Part shown: piece after piece, positions 26,483-38,924 of the stretch
Numbering within the stretch: position 1 is the first letter of the stretch
Layout of the letters: the number at the start of each line of letters is the position of its first letter
Source: Rostratula benghalensis
Lineage: Eukaryota > Chordata > Aves > Charadriiformes > Rostratulidae
Assembly (NCBI GenBank): GCA_013399305.1
Contig: VXAI01000164.1
Coordinates: 931,839 to 995,838 of the forward strand
Length of the DNA stretch: 64,000 bases
Reading direction: 5' to 3'
Notes under the pieces: generated by a model
Database searches by the model: none
What the model saw: only the letters and a program-made list of their open reading frames with translations
What the model was told of the DNA's origin: nothing
Translations under genes and position numbers: made by a program

Positions 26483-27717
26483 CCGCCCCGCGTCGAGCCT
26501 GTCAGGCGATCGGGGCGGGCGCTTAATGGCCGAACCCGCCCGCCCGCCCCTCGCTGCCCCGCACCGGCAACACCTAATGGCTTTTACACACACACACCCC
26601 CTTCCCCTCCCCGCCGCTCCTCACTGCGGGTCCCGCCGCGGTTTCCGCCCCCCGCGCCCCGTCACGCGCCTCAACGGCCTCCCGTACCGCCCTCGGCGCC
26701 ATCCCGCTGGGAAGTGCGGGCCCAGCGCACCGGCCCCCGGGTCGCCGCCTCGGCCGACTCTGGCCAGCAGCGTGCCGCGTCCCCCTCGCCCACCGGAATG
26801 CTGTGGGTCGCGTGTGTCCCCTGTCTGTCCCGTCGTCCCCCCCCCCCGCCTCCGGTGCTGCTGCACCCGGCCGGCCCTGCGCTGAAGTGCTGGCTGTCAC
26901 CCACAGAGGCCACTGTCGCCTCTCTGTGACCCTCTCCAGCACACAAGCCACCTCGTAGGTGCTGGTGGTCCCACAAGCCAGGCCCCACTTCCCTTCCAAA
27001 CGCTAAATACCCACAGCCCGGTGTGACAGGGGTGCTTATCCTCCTGGGCAACCACCCATGGTGGCCCCAATGGGCAGATCTGGTCGTGATGGCTCCATCC
27101 TTCTCAGCATGGTTTCAGGGAGCCATCAGGTAACACCACAAGAGCCAAGAGCTAACTTGAGCAATGCTGGTAGCGTGGTCAGCACGCACAGATGACTGTA
27201 GGTCAGTCATCTTACCCCCATAAATAGTGGACAGCCCAAGAGGCCTTTGAGTTCTGCATGGCAGTGGGCCACACGCCAGGATCTCCCCTCGAGTAGGCAT
27301 GCCACTCAAGGTTACTTCTTGAGATTGAGAGATTCCTTGCCGCAACACATCCTTGGTAAGTGAGTAACTCACGGTAAACTTTGAAATCTTAGCTAAGTGA
27401 TGATAGAATGGATTTGATTGTGTATCTGTAATCCTTTCCATGCAAACTGCTGACCAAGTCTGGGACTAGGATTGTATCCAGCTGCTCCTAGACTCCTCTC
27501 TGAGAAGGAGTTTAGGCAGGAAGGGGGTCCTTTCCAAACCTTGTGACTCAATGGGAGGGTCCACCTGACAGTTCTGTCTGACCCTGTCCTCTGTGCAGTC
27601 AAGAACCAAGTGTACCTTGCCATCAAATATTCTTAAAACTGTCACATTTACCATTAAACTGGGTTAAATCAGTTTTATATCAATAAATGTATTGCTGCTT
27701 CTCGCTATGAATGAAAT

Positions 27718-27864
27718 GCATCTCTCCTTCTCTGGAGACATTCAAAACCCACCTGGACGTGTTCCTGTGTGACCTGATCTAGGTGTTCCTGCTCTGGCAG
27801 GGGGATTGGACTGGATGATCTTTCAAGGTCCCTCCCAATCCCTGAGATTCTGTGATTCTGTAAT
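27718..27864 (+). mobile_element. CR1 LINE, 3'-end fragment
   Basis: This is a typical CR1 tail: tggagacattcaaaacccacc, gtgtgacctgatctaggtg, gcagggggattggactggat, and a terminal block ending in gattctgtgattctg. Its pattern (ggattggactagatgatctttcaaggtccc) is shared with the copies at 36137 (same strand) and 42519 (opposite strand), so these three belong to one subfamily. Confidence 0.9.
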
Positions 27865-29785
27865 CTACAACACCCACATACATCGACCCTCCTTGACCTA
27901 CCCTGGCATGTCACACCGGCTGCCACCATCACCTCTCTCTTGCCCTCCCTGGACAATACCTCAATGCACACTTCCAGCGCTCATAGATATGGCCAAACGT
28001 TGGCCCATACACACAGCAGTGGCCACCCAACTGTCTCATGCCACCCACCCTCCTGCCCCTCTGTGTACTGGAAAGCCAAAAGCAGCCATACACGTCCCAA
28101 CAGTGCTACAGCTTCCCCTCCTCAAGTTCCAGAAAGCCCGGTGGAGCCACGGCCACCTCAGGCAGCCCCCACACGAGGCCCTGCGGTGGCACACAGGCCT
28201 GAGCTGCAGGTGCCTTGACAGAGCACCACCCTTGCAGTCAGGTTTTGAAGTGAGTGCAATTGTGTGTTATTGATTCACAAAAGAACCAAAAAAACCAAAC
28301 CAAAACAACAAACTGCCCTTCAGAGGGCTGCCAAAGAGTAAAAGAAGATGTATTGGCTGGCAAGTGCTACAATACATCAAGACTCAGATGCTCGATAGGA
28401 CTTTGTAACATGTTTGGGAACTTCATCTTCCCCTGGCTGTTTGTCATTATTGACCATCACAGGTTCAGTCAAATATCCCTTCACAACAAGAAATCACACC
28501 TGATGCCTCTTGTTCTTCTTAGTGGATAGCTTTAAATTGACTCTTGAAATAGCGTGATTATTTCTCAGTGTCGTGAAAGCTTATTTTCCCTCATCATAAG
28601 CAATCTGTTGGAAAATGAGGGAACATACTGTTCTCTTTTTTGTTGTCACTCTAGTCACAAAACTTAGGGCTTGTCCTAGGCTGGCCTTCCTACTAACAGT
28701 CTCTCCATCACCTGTAAATGTAGGCATTTTTTTTTTAACTGGGGCATCTCCTTGGAACACAGGTAGGGTCAGAACAATGAGTGATCTGCACTATGTATGT
28801 TGGGAGTTACCTCCACCACGTATGCTCCAGACCTGGCAGTCTGGGAAAACATTACAAAACAGCATTTCGTACAAGGAGGTTATCTCAAAGGGACACAGGT
28901 CTGGATGGCAGGGTAAGCCAGAAGAATTAGAGCAGAGGCCTATATTGCAATGTGATCTTCCTCAGTTTCTGGTCACCTGTCTCCATTCTCCTCCTTGCTC
29001 CTTGCCTGCTTTCCTCCACTGAGTCATTGCCACATGCCTCAGCCTGCAGGGTCTCAAGTCCTAATTTTCCGCCTCTCTGCATTCTTGGAGCCAAAGCTGC
29101 TTGCCAGGTCTCTTACCTCTTTCATATTCCTCGCATCTCTGAATTTTTGTGCCAGTCTTCCCTCTTATTTTTCCTCTGACTTGAGCTATTCTGTTTCCCT
29201 TTCCAATAACTCCACCATCTATCTCCAGCAACCCCACCGTCTTTTCTTTCGTTCCATATTTCTCAGGCCCATGCCCTTGACTACCCAGTCTCAGTTTCCA
29301 GTGATCCTTCTTAACATAGTGTCATTTTGTCTCACCTTCCTCTCCTGCTTCAAAGGCCTTGACCCATTACCACTTGCATTCTTCCCACCAACGCATGTCC
29401 TGCTCTGGTCCAACTCAGGCAATCTGATTGAAGCTGGCATTTTCTCAACTAATAAAGAGGAAAAGACGAGACTCCCATGTGTCCATTTTTGCAGTGCTGA
29501 GACCTGACAGGATACAGTCTGGACTGACAGCTGCACGTCAAATCTAAAGAAGACAAAACTTTGAAGAATTTAAAGTGCTAGCAAATCTTACAAGAGCATA
29601 GACAATGACTGGGTTGGGGTTTTTTTCCCCTGACAAAAGCTAACAGAACCTGGTTGCACTTGGGGCTGCTTTTCACAATTTCAGCAGAATGCACATGCTA
29701 GACATCAAATAATTATCTTCCTCCAAATAAGAAATCTAGGATTCCAGAGCTTAGGATGTCAGAATCTTTTAAAAGAAAGGTTGCC

Positions 29786-29809
29786 AAAAAAAAAAAAAAA
29801 AAAAAAAAA
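29786..29809. repeat. A24 homopolymer
   Basis: This run of 24 A follows ttgcc in intergenic DNA, with no recognisable retrocopy upstream. Confidence 0.9.
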
Positions 29810-31035
29810 GTGGTGGGGCATATTCTGTATCTTCTGCAAGACTCATTCCCAGACATGACTCAGTTTTCCTAGCTTATATTCTTTCCCTCTGTCCTTTTTC
29901 CTTCTCTTACCCAAAATGAACCTGAGGCAGAAAACATCTGTGAAAACACTTCAAGGGCTGGCAAGTTGATAAAACAACTAAAAGTAAGGTCTCACATGGA
30001 AAAGGCTAGGCAACCCTAGGGAATTTGCCAGCCCTGTTTATGTTTGTCACTTAGCATAATAATAAATGAGTATACACTGCACACCCTATAAAGAAAAGCT
30101 TGTACACGCAAGTAGCACCTCTGCCACATCCAGGAGCTGCTCCCGTGATGAACATCCAAATGACACAGCCTCTTCTGTAGTACATACCTGTACTAGATAC
30201 ATACTGCACACAGTTAACATCAAACCTCCTCGCAGCTTGCTTGTTCAGCCTGAAGTCTGGCCACTGGTTTTTATTTAATAGCAATTGCTGCCTATGTCCC
30301 GTGCTTTTCAAGGGAGCAGCTACTGCCTATTATTTGGAACAGAAGGCCTCTGTGCCTCCATTTTCCTGCTCTTAAAGCTTCCACAAACATAATGCAACAC
30401 ATGCTGAAGTGCTGTTATCTTGTGTTTTTTCATGTCTCTTGATATGCTGAAGAGTAAAGTTTCTTTGGCCTTCCTCTAGCCTGCAGGGCAATTGTTGGAA
30501 TACAGACGTCCTTTTTTTTTCCTCCCTTCCCCAGCAATAGGCCTTAATGCTCCACTTTGACCTTGTAAGCAGACAATACATTCTGGCACATGTTCCTTTT
30601 GGGGATGGCTCAAGAAGATTAAGAAATTCATGGGTTCCACAGCATTGTCAGGTGACGCTGGGCCTCAGTTTAGACAGTTGTGCAATGACATTAATTGTTG
30701 TCTCTCTGTAGTACCTATGCCAACTGTATCTTTCCCTTCCTGATAATGATACACTGTCCAAAGAAGAACTCAGGAAGTGTTCTGGCATTTACAGCTATTA
30801 TTTCTAAAAACTGTCCAGGCACATCTGACATTCTCACTGGAGCAAGTTCTTCCCCCAAGAAGGAAAGCACACCTCATGCATTTGTTAGTACCTGCCCTTA
30901 GGTTTTACCCAGCTGCTACTCCTGCACCCAGTAGACCATATAATCAAAGGCTCCAGGAAAGCTTCCATTGCAGAGCACAGCTGATTCCAGACTGCTTGTG
31001 CACCTGAACAAGAAAACCACAGCAGGGATAGCAAT

Positions 31036-31378
31036 CATCAAATCACTTAGGTTGGAAAAGACCTTTAAGATCATCAAGTCCAACTGTTAAACTAGCACTG
31101 CCAACTCCACCACTAAACCATGTCCCTCAGCACTACATCTACACATCGTTTAAATACCTCCAGGGATAGTGACTCAGCCACATCCCTGTTTCAATGCTTG
31201 ACAACTCTTTCAGTGAAGAATTTTTTCCTAATATCCAATCTAAACCTCTCCTGGCACAACTTGAGGCTTTTTCCCCTCATCCTATTGCTTGTTACTTGGG
31301 AGGAGAGACCAACCCCCACCTCGCTACCACCTCCTTTCAGGTAGTTGTGGAGAGCTGTAAGGTCTTTGAGGGTGATAA
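31036..31378 (-). mobile_element. CR1 LINE fragment, minus orientation
   Basis: The fragment starts at its 3' end (aatcacttaggttggaaaag), continues through gaccaccactaaaccatgtccc-like sequence and TCCAGGGATAGTGACTC, then the AATATCCAATCTAAACCTC segment. It is 5' truncated near 31378. The subfamily differs from the copies at 27718, 36137 and 42519, as shown by the CAACTTGAGGC block and the ACTAAACCATGTCCCTCAGC block. A small internal deletion is present near 31184. Confidence 0.88.
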
Positions 31379-34300
31379 TGCTGAGGCCCTTTGTAGGAAG
31401 GCAGGGAGGGTGCAAATGCAGAGCTTTGCCTTCCTCTGCAGCTGCTGCAGAGAAATAGTATTGGTTACAGGGGAACAAACGCTGTTTCTCCAACCACGTG
31501 AAGAAAACCATTCCATTCGGGATTGTTACCTTCTCCCTAATATCACAGTATTACATGCCAACATTTTCCAAATATGTAGAGGAACCTATATTGTGTATAC
31601 ACTAAAGAAGTTGCCACAAGGAAAACAAAGACCATAAAACAATTCTTGTTCCCTTCCAGAAAGTAGCTCATCTAAATGTGAGCATTCAGTTTTTAAGCTG
31701 TGGTTTTTTTACAGACTTTGCCTTATTTATTCTTTCAGAAATCAGGCCCCTTCCTCAGAAGAAAAGAGTGTGTATCTCAGGAAACAAATGAAATTGGGAG
31801 TTCAACACCATAGTCATCATGCATTCTGCTATCCTCAAGCCTGTTCTGTGAAAAATTAACTTCTATGGTACCCCTCCAAATCTGGGGTTCACTAGACCTA
31901 TTGAAAGAGCAAATTACTATTCAATGTGTGACAAATAGCTTAATTAGGAAAAAAGAAAAAGGCATACCAGGTTAGATCAAATATAGGCAAGAGAAGCTGT
32001 CCTAGAATTCCTACTACAGTTGCTGCTGAGTACTACTGGGATGATACCTTCTCAAGTTCCTCACCTTGTCCCTGGATGGTACATGGAGCTTTCTGGTTTA
32101 TTTTTTAAGGTAACCTGACCTCTCAAACCAGTTCTCCTTGGTCAGAGCAGAATATTTCTGAAAATTGTGAATCTTGAATAGAAGACTATCATAATTTGAT
32201 CAAGAGAGAGGATAGCCAGAAAACCTACACTTTATTAACAATTGGCTATATTTCTTCCGCAAATGTTCCGTATTCCTCCTAGCTTCTCTCCTTCTCTATC
32301 CTCCCCTAAATCTTTCTCACATCCCACCCAGTTGTCTGCTCAGCCTGTCAGTGCACCAAAAAGCAATACACCCAGTGGCAGACCTGGGGCAATAATACAC
32401 ATGACAGTGGGCCAGCCAGCAATCCAGGAAGATACACATCTCTGCTGACTTTCTTTGCTTCTGGGCAGACAGGACAAACATCTTTATGGTCTGTGTTGCA
32501 CAGACCATTGCATTCCTAGGTCTGTATTGTTACCCTTTGGAATTCCAGATTGCTATGCATGAAGAAATCGTGAGATTATAGTGAATAACAAGCTTAACAT
32601 GGGTCAAAAGTGTCACAATATTGCAGTACAGGCAATTACCTTTTGGACTGCATCACAATATAGTCAGCAAGACATGTGAAGCAATCCGTCAGCACATTCA
32701 GTACTGGTAGGGTCTCTGGTTGAGTACTGCCACATTTTGGAACAAGATTTCATAAAAGAAAGGCCACAAGAAGGATCCAAGGCTTAGGACACACAACCTA
32801 GGAGGAAATGGTGTCTTTAACTTAATGAAAGCTTGGTTCTAGTAACAGTCTACAAATACATATAACACAGTTCTGTGAAGGAGCAGAGGGGAATAAACCA
32901 ATGTCCATAATGAAGGGTTTACTGCCATTATTCAAAGGATTATGAAGAGCACGGGAAGACGTTTCTGTGGAAGATTTATGAGTTTTTATCTTCAGTTTGT
33001 TTTTCATGACTAGAGGAAGAAATATTTTTATAAATATTGAAAGCTATGTTTAAGTTTGTCTTGGAACAGGGGACAAATTGCATTAACTGCCAAGGTATCC
33101 TGAAGTCCAGATTTTCTACATGAGCACTACAGAAAAGAATACAACACACTCAGCTTGATAAAAGGTGCATAGAGAGAGGACCTTAAATCAGATTTTGTAA
33201 ACTGTATATGGGTTTTCTAAATCATTATAGGCATTGATAGAAAATAAAAGCTCAAGTTTATGTAAAAGTTGTATCAAGAGCCTTTCCTTTTCTCAACAAC
33301 TCTTCAAAACAGCAGATTTGGACCAGTAGAGAGTAGTAATTGCCTACTCCCCAATCAGAAGACCATCTGTATTTAAGATACTGATTTTTGCTGGTCAGTT
33401 GAATGTTTGTTAAGAGAGATTGTAAAGTACCAATTTATGATTGTAATAGCAATAAGAAAGTATGAGCAGCATTTGGTGTAGGAGGGGGATGTTATTCTTG
33501 TTTCAGACCAAATTTTCACTTGGCCTGTATTAAAATGATTTACTTAGCCAGGAATTGTCAATAATGGCAGAGAAGGAACCATTTGCTCAGCAAAAGAAAG
33601 CAGATGATTGAAACTTGCCATCAAAGCTGTTCTGCATGGGGGAATTAGAAAGGCCATTCTAAACCCATTGACAGGCAGGTGGGGCTGCTGTCTCTAGTAC
33701 AAAAAGAGCACCCACCAGTGCTGTTTCCCCAAAACCTAGCATGAAATAGAACTGCAAACTAGCAAGGCTGACATGCTCTGAGCTTTGGTAACAAAACAGC
33801 CTGCAGAAAAATTATTGGACTTACTGACTCCACTAGCGATTGTAAGTCAGGGAACAGTGAATGTAGATGCCCCAACTTCTTTAAACAGAATGGAGAGAAA
33901 CGTTTGTCCTGGTCTGAGGTTCTCATAATAAATGTGGCACCTGTAATTCTGTACTCCATATCCAATCATGCAAACTGCTGGGTGCTCACTTCTCTTATAG
34001 TCTTTGAAACCTGCAAAATAAGGGCCTTTACAATCTTTCCCACATCCCAGAGTAGCCTGGCATTGTAGCCATTTAGAAAAAAAAGAAGTCCTTTAATATA
34101 TTAAGAGATAACATGATCAGAAGAGTAACACTGGGCTATCTGTCCTCTTATACCTTTGTCTCAAACCTGTTCTCTGTCACTGACTAGCCAAAGCTCTGTA
34201 TATTTTAAGCAATTTTTCCCAAAAGGGTCTCCAGGCTAAAGTTCATGCAACGTATCAAACTCCAAGTGTCAGGCCCAGTCTTGAAAGCCTCACATCAATT

Positions 34301-36136
34301 GTTTTATTGAAATAAATGGAACTGCTCCTATAAAAAACAGGCAAGGAGCTGGGTGTCGAGCCCAGAGACAGGCTAGCGATAACAAAGTTCTTTTTAACAA
34401 GCTGTATCACTGTCACAAGTTATCACAGTTGAACAGCGCTGTGTGGCATGGCATCCTTGATCCCCATCTCCTTCAGAAACCTAAATATACTCCTCTCTTT
34501 AAAACAAAGGAAGAGCCTTCTGCTGTGAAATTCTAAGCAGAAACACCCTTCATGTGGGTACATTTCCCAGTAACTGAACACAAATAGTTGAGTTGGTGCT
34601 GCTGTCTGCACATTTTGGCTCCTGTGTCCATTTAAATGAAATGTTTGAAGTTAACGAAAAGGAAGCAGAAGGCCTCCTTTGGCTGGCTAAGGCAGCTACA
34701 GTAAAGTTTTGTCTGGCATGCTAATGCTTATGCCCTCAGGATCCAGTCATATGGTGCTTAGCATCTCCTACCAAATACTGAGCAAAAGTAACTCATTATA
34801 ATATCAGGAGCTTAATCCCAGTTGCCACTTTTTGTCCTTGAATAACCACTCACCAGCATGAACAAGGTACCAGGTGAAGTGCACGTACCTCTTCACCAAT
34901 CAATGTATTTCTAGCAGCAGCCAAAACCCCTGCTCTGGCAAGCAAAGAGGTAGGAGACACAAGAGGTTATGGTACAGGACAGCACAACGTGGCATGTGGT
35001 CATGGTAACAGCTTTAGAGAAATGCATACCAATGTTTTCATTTTGTTTTTGTTTCATTTTTGAGGTATTTGGGGGGAAAGAGAGAAGAAACTGGTGTTAT
35101 TTCATCACTTTTTAATATTTTGATTTTTTGCAGCCACTTCTGCACCTAGATTTTAATATTTAACCTTGAAAATTGTTTGATACGGATTCTGGATCCAAGC
35201 TGCCACACTCTGGGGGGTTTTTGGTTTTGTTTTTTTTTTTTTTTTAAGACATGGCAACATCTGGAAAAGAACAAGGCCTTTCCTGGCAGCTGGAATAAAC
35301 CTCTCAGTCATGAACTGCATCTCTCAGCAGTTTGTCCTGCGCGTGTCTTGCATCACATGCTGTCGTCTTGCAGTCATGAGTCACTTGCTTCAGCTCCCGC
35401 TGCTTGGGGATATCGGCTTGGCCAAGCTACGTCGCTACACAGCTTCTTCCCCGGGGAAATGTGCACACAGAGCAGTGGGAAGTCAGGCCACCGCTGTGCT
35501 CAGAACAGATTTGCATTTGAGTTCGAGCTGCAGGGAGTACATGCTAAGTTGACTAATACCATGTCTATTTCTAGTCCTGTTACCTGGGTAATGGTAATTC
35601 CATTTTGTTCTCTTCCTTCAGCGGTTACAAAAAGATTTTCTACTTTAAATTAACCTTTAAAAATCTGCATGGAATTCGGTAAGTTCCCAAATAAATTATG
35701 TAATTTTTCCATTTAGCGTCATTTCACTAAATAGCAAAACAGCAATAACATCGGACAGATTTCAGGAGTCTGAGAGATGATAGCTCTGTTCCAGGCTGGA
35801 AATTCCTTTCTGCTTTGCTCCTGATTTTGCCTGTGCTGTTATGGGACAATTCTCTGCACTACTGTAGCTTTGGCCATTGTGAACAGCAGCACCTGCTAAC
35901 CTAGGGAGTTCTGAAGGTCTCTTGGTTTTTCTTCTTAGTACAAAAATATAATGGTAAGACAATGTTAGCAGGACCAGGATTTCATACCACACTTTCATCA
36001 GAAGTTTCAGAATGAACCTAGGTTTGCTAGACTCTGCATTTACTAGTAAAGTACATTGTTGGTTTATGTTGGTTTAGCACTCATAGGTATCTAAAAAGGG
36101 GGGGGAAAAATTGAAAGAAAAAAAAAAAAAGAGAAG

Positions 36137-36212
36137 CCTGCTCTGGCAGGGGGATTGGACTAGATGACCTTTCAAGGTCCCTTCCAATCCCTGATAGTCT
36201 GTGATTCTGTGA
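36137..36212 (+). mobile_element. CR1 LINE, terminal 76 bp
   Basis: This very short CR1 3' end reads ctctggcagggggattggac through tagtctgtgattctgtga. It is preceded by an A-rich stretch that is part of the target, since CR1 carries no 5' A tract. Confidence 0.9.
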
Positions 36213-38905
36213 AGCCTAAGCCCTTCATACGCTTCTCCATAACTGCAATTCACACAAGTAGCCAAAGTTACAAAAACTAAGAGGAAATGAAGCATTAGCT
36301 TCCATTCTTGGGACACAAATTACAAACAATTCTTTTCTGGAACCCAGCTTAAGATCCTAGCAGCAATTCCAAGGCAATCCCCCAAAACTCTATCAAAAGT
36401 AAAAGGGATAAAATGAGAACCTAAGCCTACAGACCATTAGCATGATATGAGCAGTGCAATGATGTGCAAGTCAGAGAATCTGGCATTGGGCTTCTGGAAC
36501 AGAAGGCCAGAAAACAATGTTGGTTTGGATTCATTTCAGCCTCTCACCTAGGTGAAAGCAAGATGCTTCATACAAGTTTATTTCTTCCAAGGACTTTTCA
36601 TTTTCTCAGATCTGGTGTCCTGGGACTGAAGGAGAGGAAACTTCTTGCATAAATTGCCAACACCACATAGTGAAAAACATCCAGCAAGATACCGGTAGGT
36701 TTGATAGCAAAGATTTTTCTCTAGGGCAACTGACAACCTCTATATCTAAATAAGCTCGACAGATACAGAAATATATGAAGATTGCATGAGATAAATGGGC
36801 AAAACCTAAAAGTTGCCATCTGGTCCTGGCAGATACATGAGCTGCTTATCATTATCAGCAGCAATGGTAGGCTCCTTGGCCAGTTAACATCACTGTCCAT
36901 AGCTGGTTAGAAATAATCAGCAAAAACATCTCTATCATGTGCAAGCCCTAAACATTTGCCAATGGTCAGTGGCAAATTCCTGTGCCTGGCATTGCAATGC
37001 AATATGGTACTTCCTGTTCTTGGCAAACTAATGGGTTGGAGTTCAGGCCCTGCGTGGCCAAATTTGAAGCCCATGAACGTTCAAAGGCAATTTCTTCCCC
37101 TTTTGCTGTAATGAGCTCCTGAGTGGATTTCTAATGGAGAAACAGTGGGGACTCTCTCCCTTCTGTCAGTCTATTTGAAGGCAGTGCAGATCTCATGAAT
37201 GATTCCTGATCTTCCTTTCAAAGAGATTAATGATGGGGAAAAACTTATGGGCTGTCTTTTCAGAAACAAAATTACTCTGTGGCAATACTCAGCAGAGACA
37301 AGTCCACATTATTGGATTACACAAGCATTTAAAGTTTCAGCCTTCATTTTACGGCAGATATCTCCCAGATATTTACCATACTGGCAAAGCCTGTGAAAAT
37401 GTGACTTGAGACTGGAAGAGATCTGCTTCCTAAAAAATCAAGAGTGTGGAATTCACTTCCCTGGGGAGCCTAACTCTTGGCACTTTTTTTGTTTTTTACA
37501 AATCTGTGTAAAAGAGGTATGATTTACTCAGGGATGCTCTTCACATACCCACTAATTTGAAAAGAGCGAAATTTCCTCACTGAGTGCTATTTTAGTATTC
37601 TATCCTCCCCTGAGCAGTATCAAAGAATGGTTCAGGCTGGAGCATGACCAAGCCTTGATTAAACCAAAGCTTTCTTCTGTAAAAAATTGCGCACTCAGAA
37701 ATCTTACTGGACTTTGGGGCGAAGTCTGGCTTTTCTGTTATTCAGGTCTTGAACTCCAGGTTCATTCTTTTTCCCTTCTGTTTTAATTCTTTGCCTTTCT
37801 GACCTTGTATGCATATTTTTGTGCTGTTACATTCACCGTTGTGTCAGCCCTGTTAGTCTTCAGGGAAGGTGGACCACAGAAACAGCGACAGCAGCTTTTC
37901 AGCAACAGACATTGCAGGAATGCAAACAAGAGATAGTTTCCAAGACTGCAGAACTTGTACCTACAGCTGAAACCACACAGTGAGCAGAACTCAAACCTCC
38001 CAGGGCTCCACTTCAGTTATGCAAGACAAACATCTGCAAGAGAAATGTAAATCAGGAACAGTTTAACCTAGGAACTGTGTAATTGCACCAGTTTACACGT
38101 TCTGTGTGGAACACTCTAAAATTGCTGTGCTGAAGTCATTGGACGTTTAAAAAAAAGCCGAAAAACAAACCAAAACCAACTGAAATTGGATAGTATCAGC
38201 TGATGTTGGATCCAAAATGATGTGATATTAAAAAAAAAAAGTCACGAAAGTCTTCAAGAAATGATATTAATAATAAGTGCTCTTCTCTGTTTAACTCCCC
38301 AAAAGGAGTCAACCCACAACTGATCACAGGAAGGATTTTAAGCCTGTGCCTTAAAATTCTTCTCCAAGAAGAAATGTTCAAAAACCTTACACAGGAAAGA
38401 ATCTCACAACTGCCTCCTTTAACATTTCTGTATTTTTTTGTCTGGTGTGAGGCCAATATCACGAAGAGAGTATGGAGGTGCTAATACCCAAAGCCTACCT
38501 CTCAGAAATAAGGAATAGAAGCATCTCTACAGAACACAGTCAGCCCTATCTTTTTTGAGAGTCAATTTCTGTAAAATAATTCATCTTCCAAGATGAATTT
38601 AATGCAAACATGGTTCTAAAACCAGGTTTCGGAGCTTTCTTAAACCCACTTTAAGAAAGCTTCCTAAAGAAACAAAGATTTTTCTGTGCCTAATAATAAA
38701 GTGGCTATCTTGAGAAAAGCACTGTGCAAATTGGCATTAAGAGTATTTTGACTTTTGGCTTTTATTTACAGTAATTAACTGTATTATTTGCAACATGTTG
38801 CAATGCTTTTTGCAGATTAAATATTTGTTTTTCCTCCTTAAACTGGTTTGTGCTTTTACACAAGAAAAATCCCTGCTTGGGTCCTGCAACAGAGATCACT
38901 TTCTG

Positions 38906-38924
38906 CCCCCCCCCCCCCCCCCCC
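38906..38924. repeat. C19 homopolymer
   Basis: There are nineteen consecutive C in AT-rich surroundings. The length is likely to be polymorphic or uncertain in assembly. Confidence 0.9.

Larger units (their letters stand above)
25600..26900 (-). promoter_or_regulatory. PDXK: CpG-island promoter of PDXK
   Basis: Sequence changes abruptly from AT-rich flanks to a CpG-dense block with many GGGCGG/CCGCCC Sp1-type boxes, especially 26500..26560. It surrounds the PDXK start codon at 26314. No TATA box is evident near the probable transcription start, which fits a dispersed housekeeping promoter. A G-rich run (26377..26407) and a (CA)12 repeat (26459..26482) lie just upstream of the start codon. 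The exact transcription start cannot be read from sequence. The long open frames on both strands here follow from high GC content and are not taken as genes. Confidence 0.85.

Noticed and set aside
25894..26929. Long plus-strand open frames (210 and 271 codons) over the CpG island
   Set aside because: They are proline, arginine and alanine-rich readings of GC-rich promoter DNA, opposite PDXK exon 1, and run through the CA repeat; no known domain is seen.
27806..28273. 155-codon plus frame and overlapping frames
   Set aside because: It begins within a CR1 3' end and continues into unique sequence; not a plausible gene.
28995..29507. 170-codon plus frame
   Set aside because: It is Ser, Leu and Phe-rich with no recognised motif, and lies in pyrimidine-rich intergenic DNA with no neighbouring exons.
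35177..35653. 158-codon plus frame
   Set aside because: It includes a T-run translated as poly-Phe and has no similarity I recognise.
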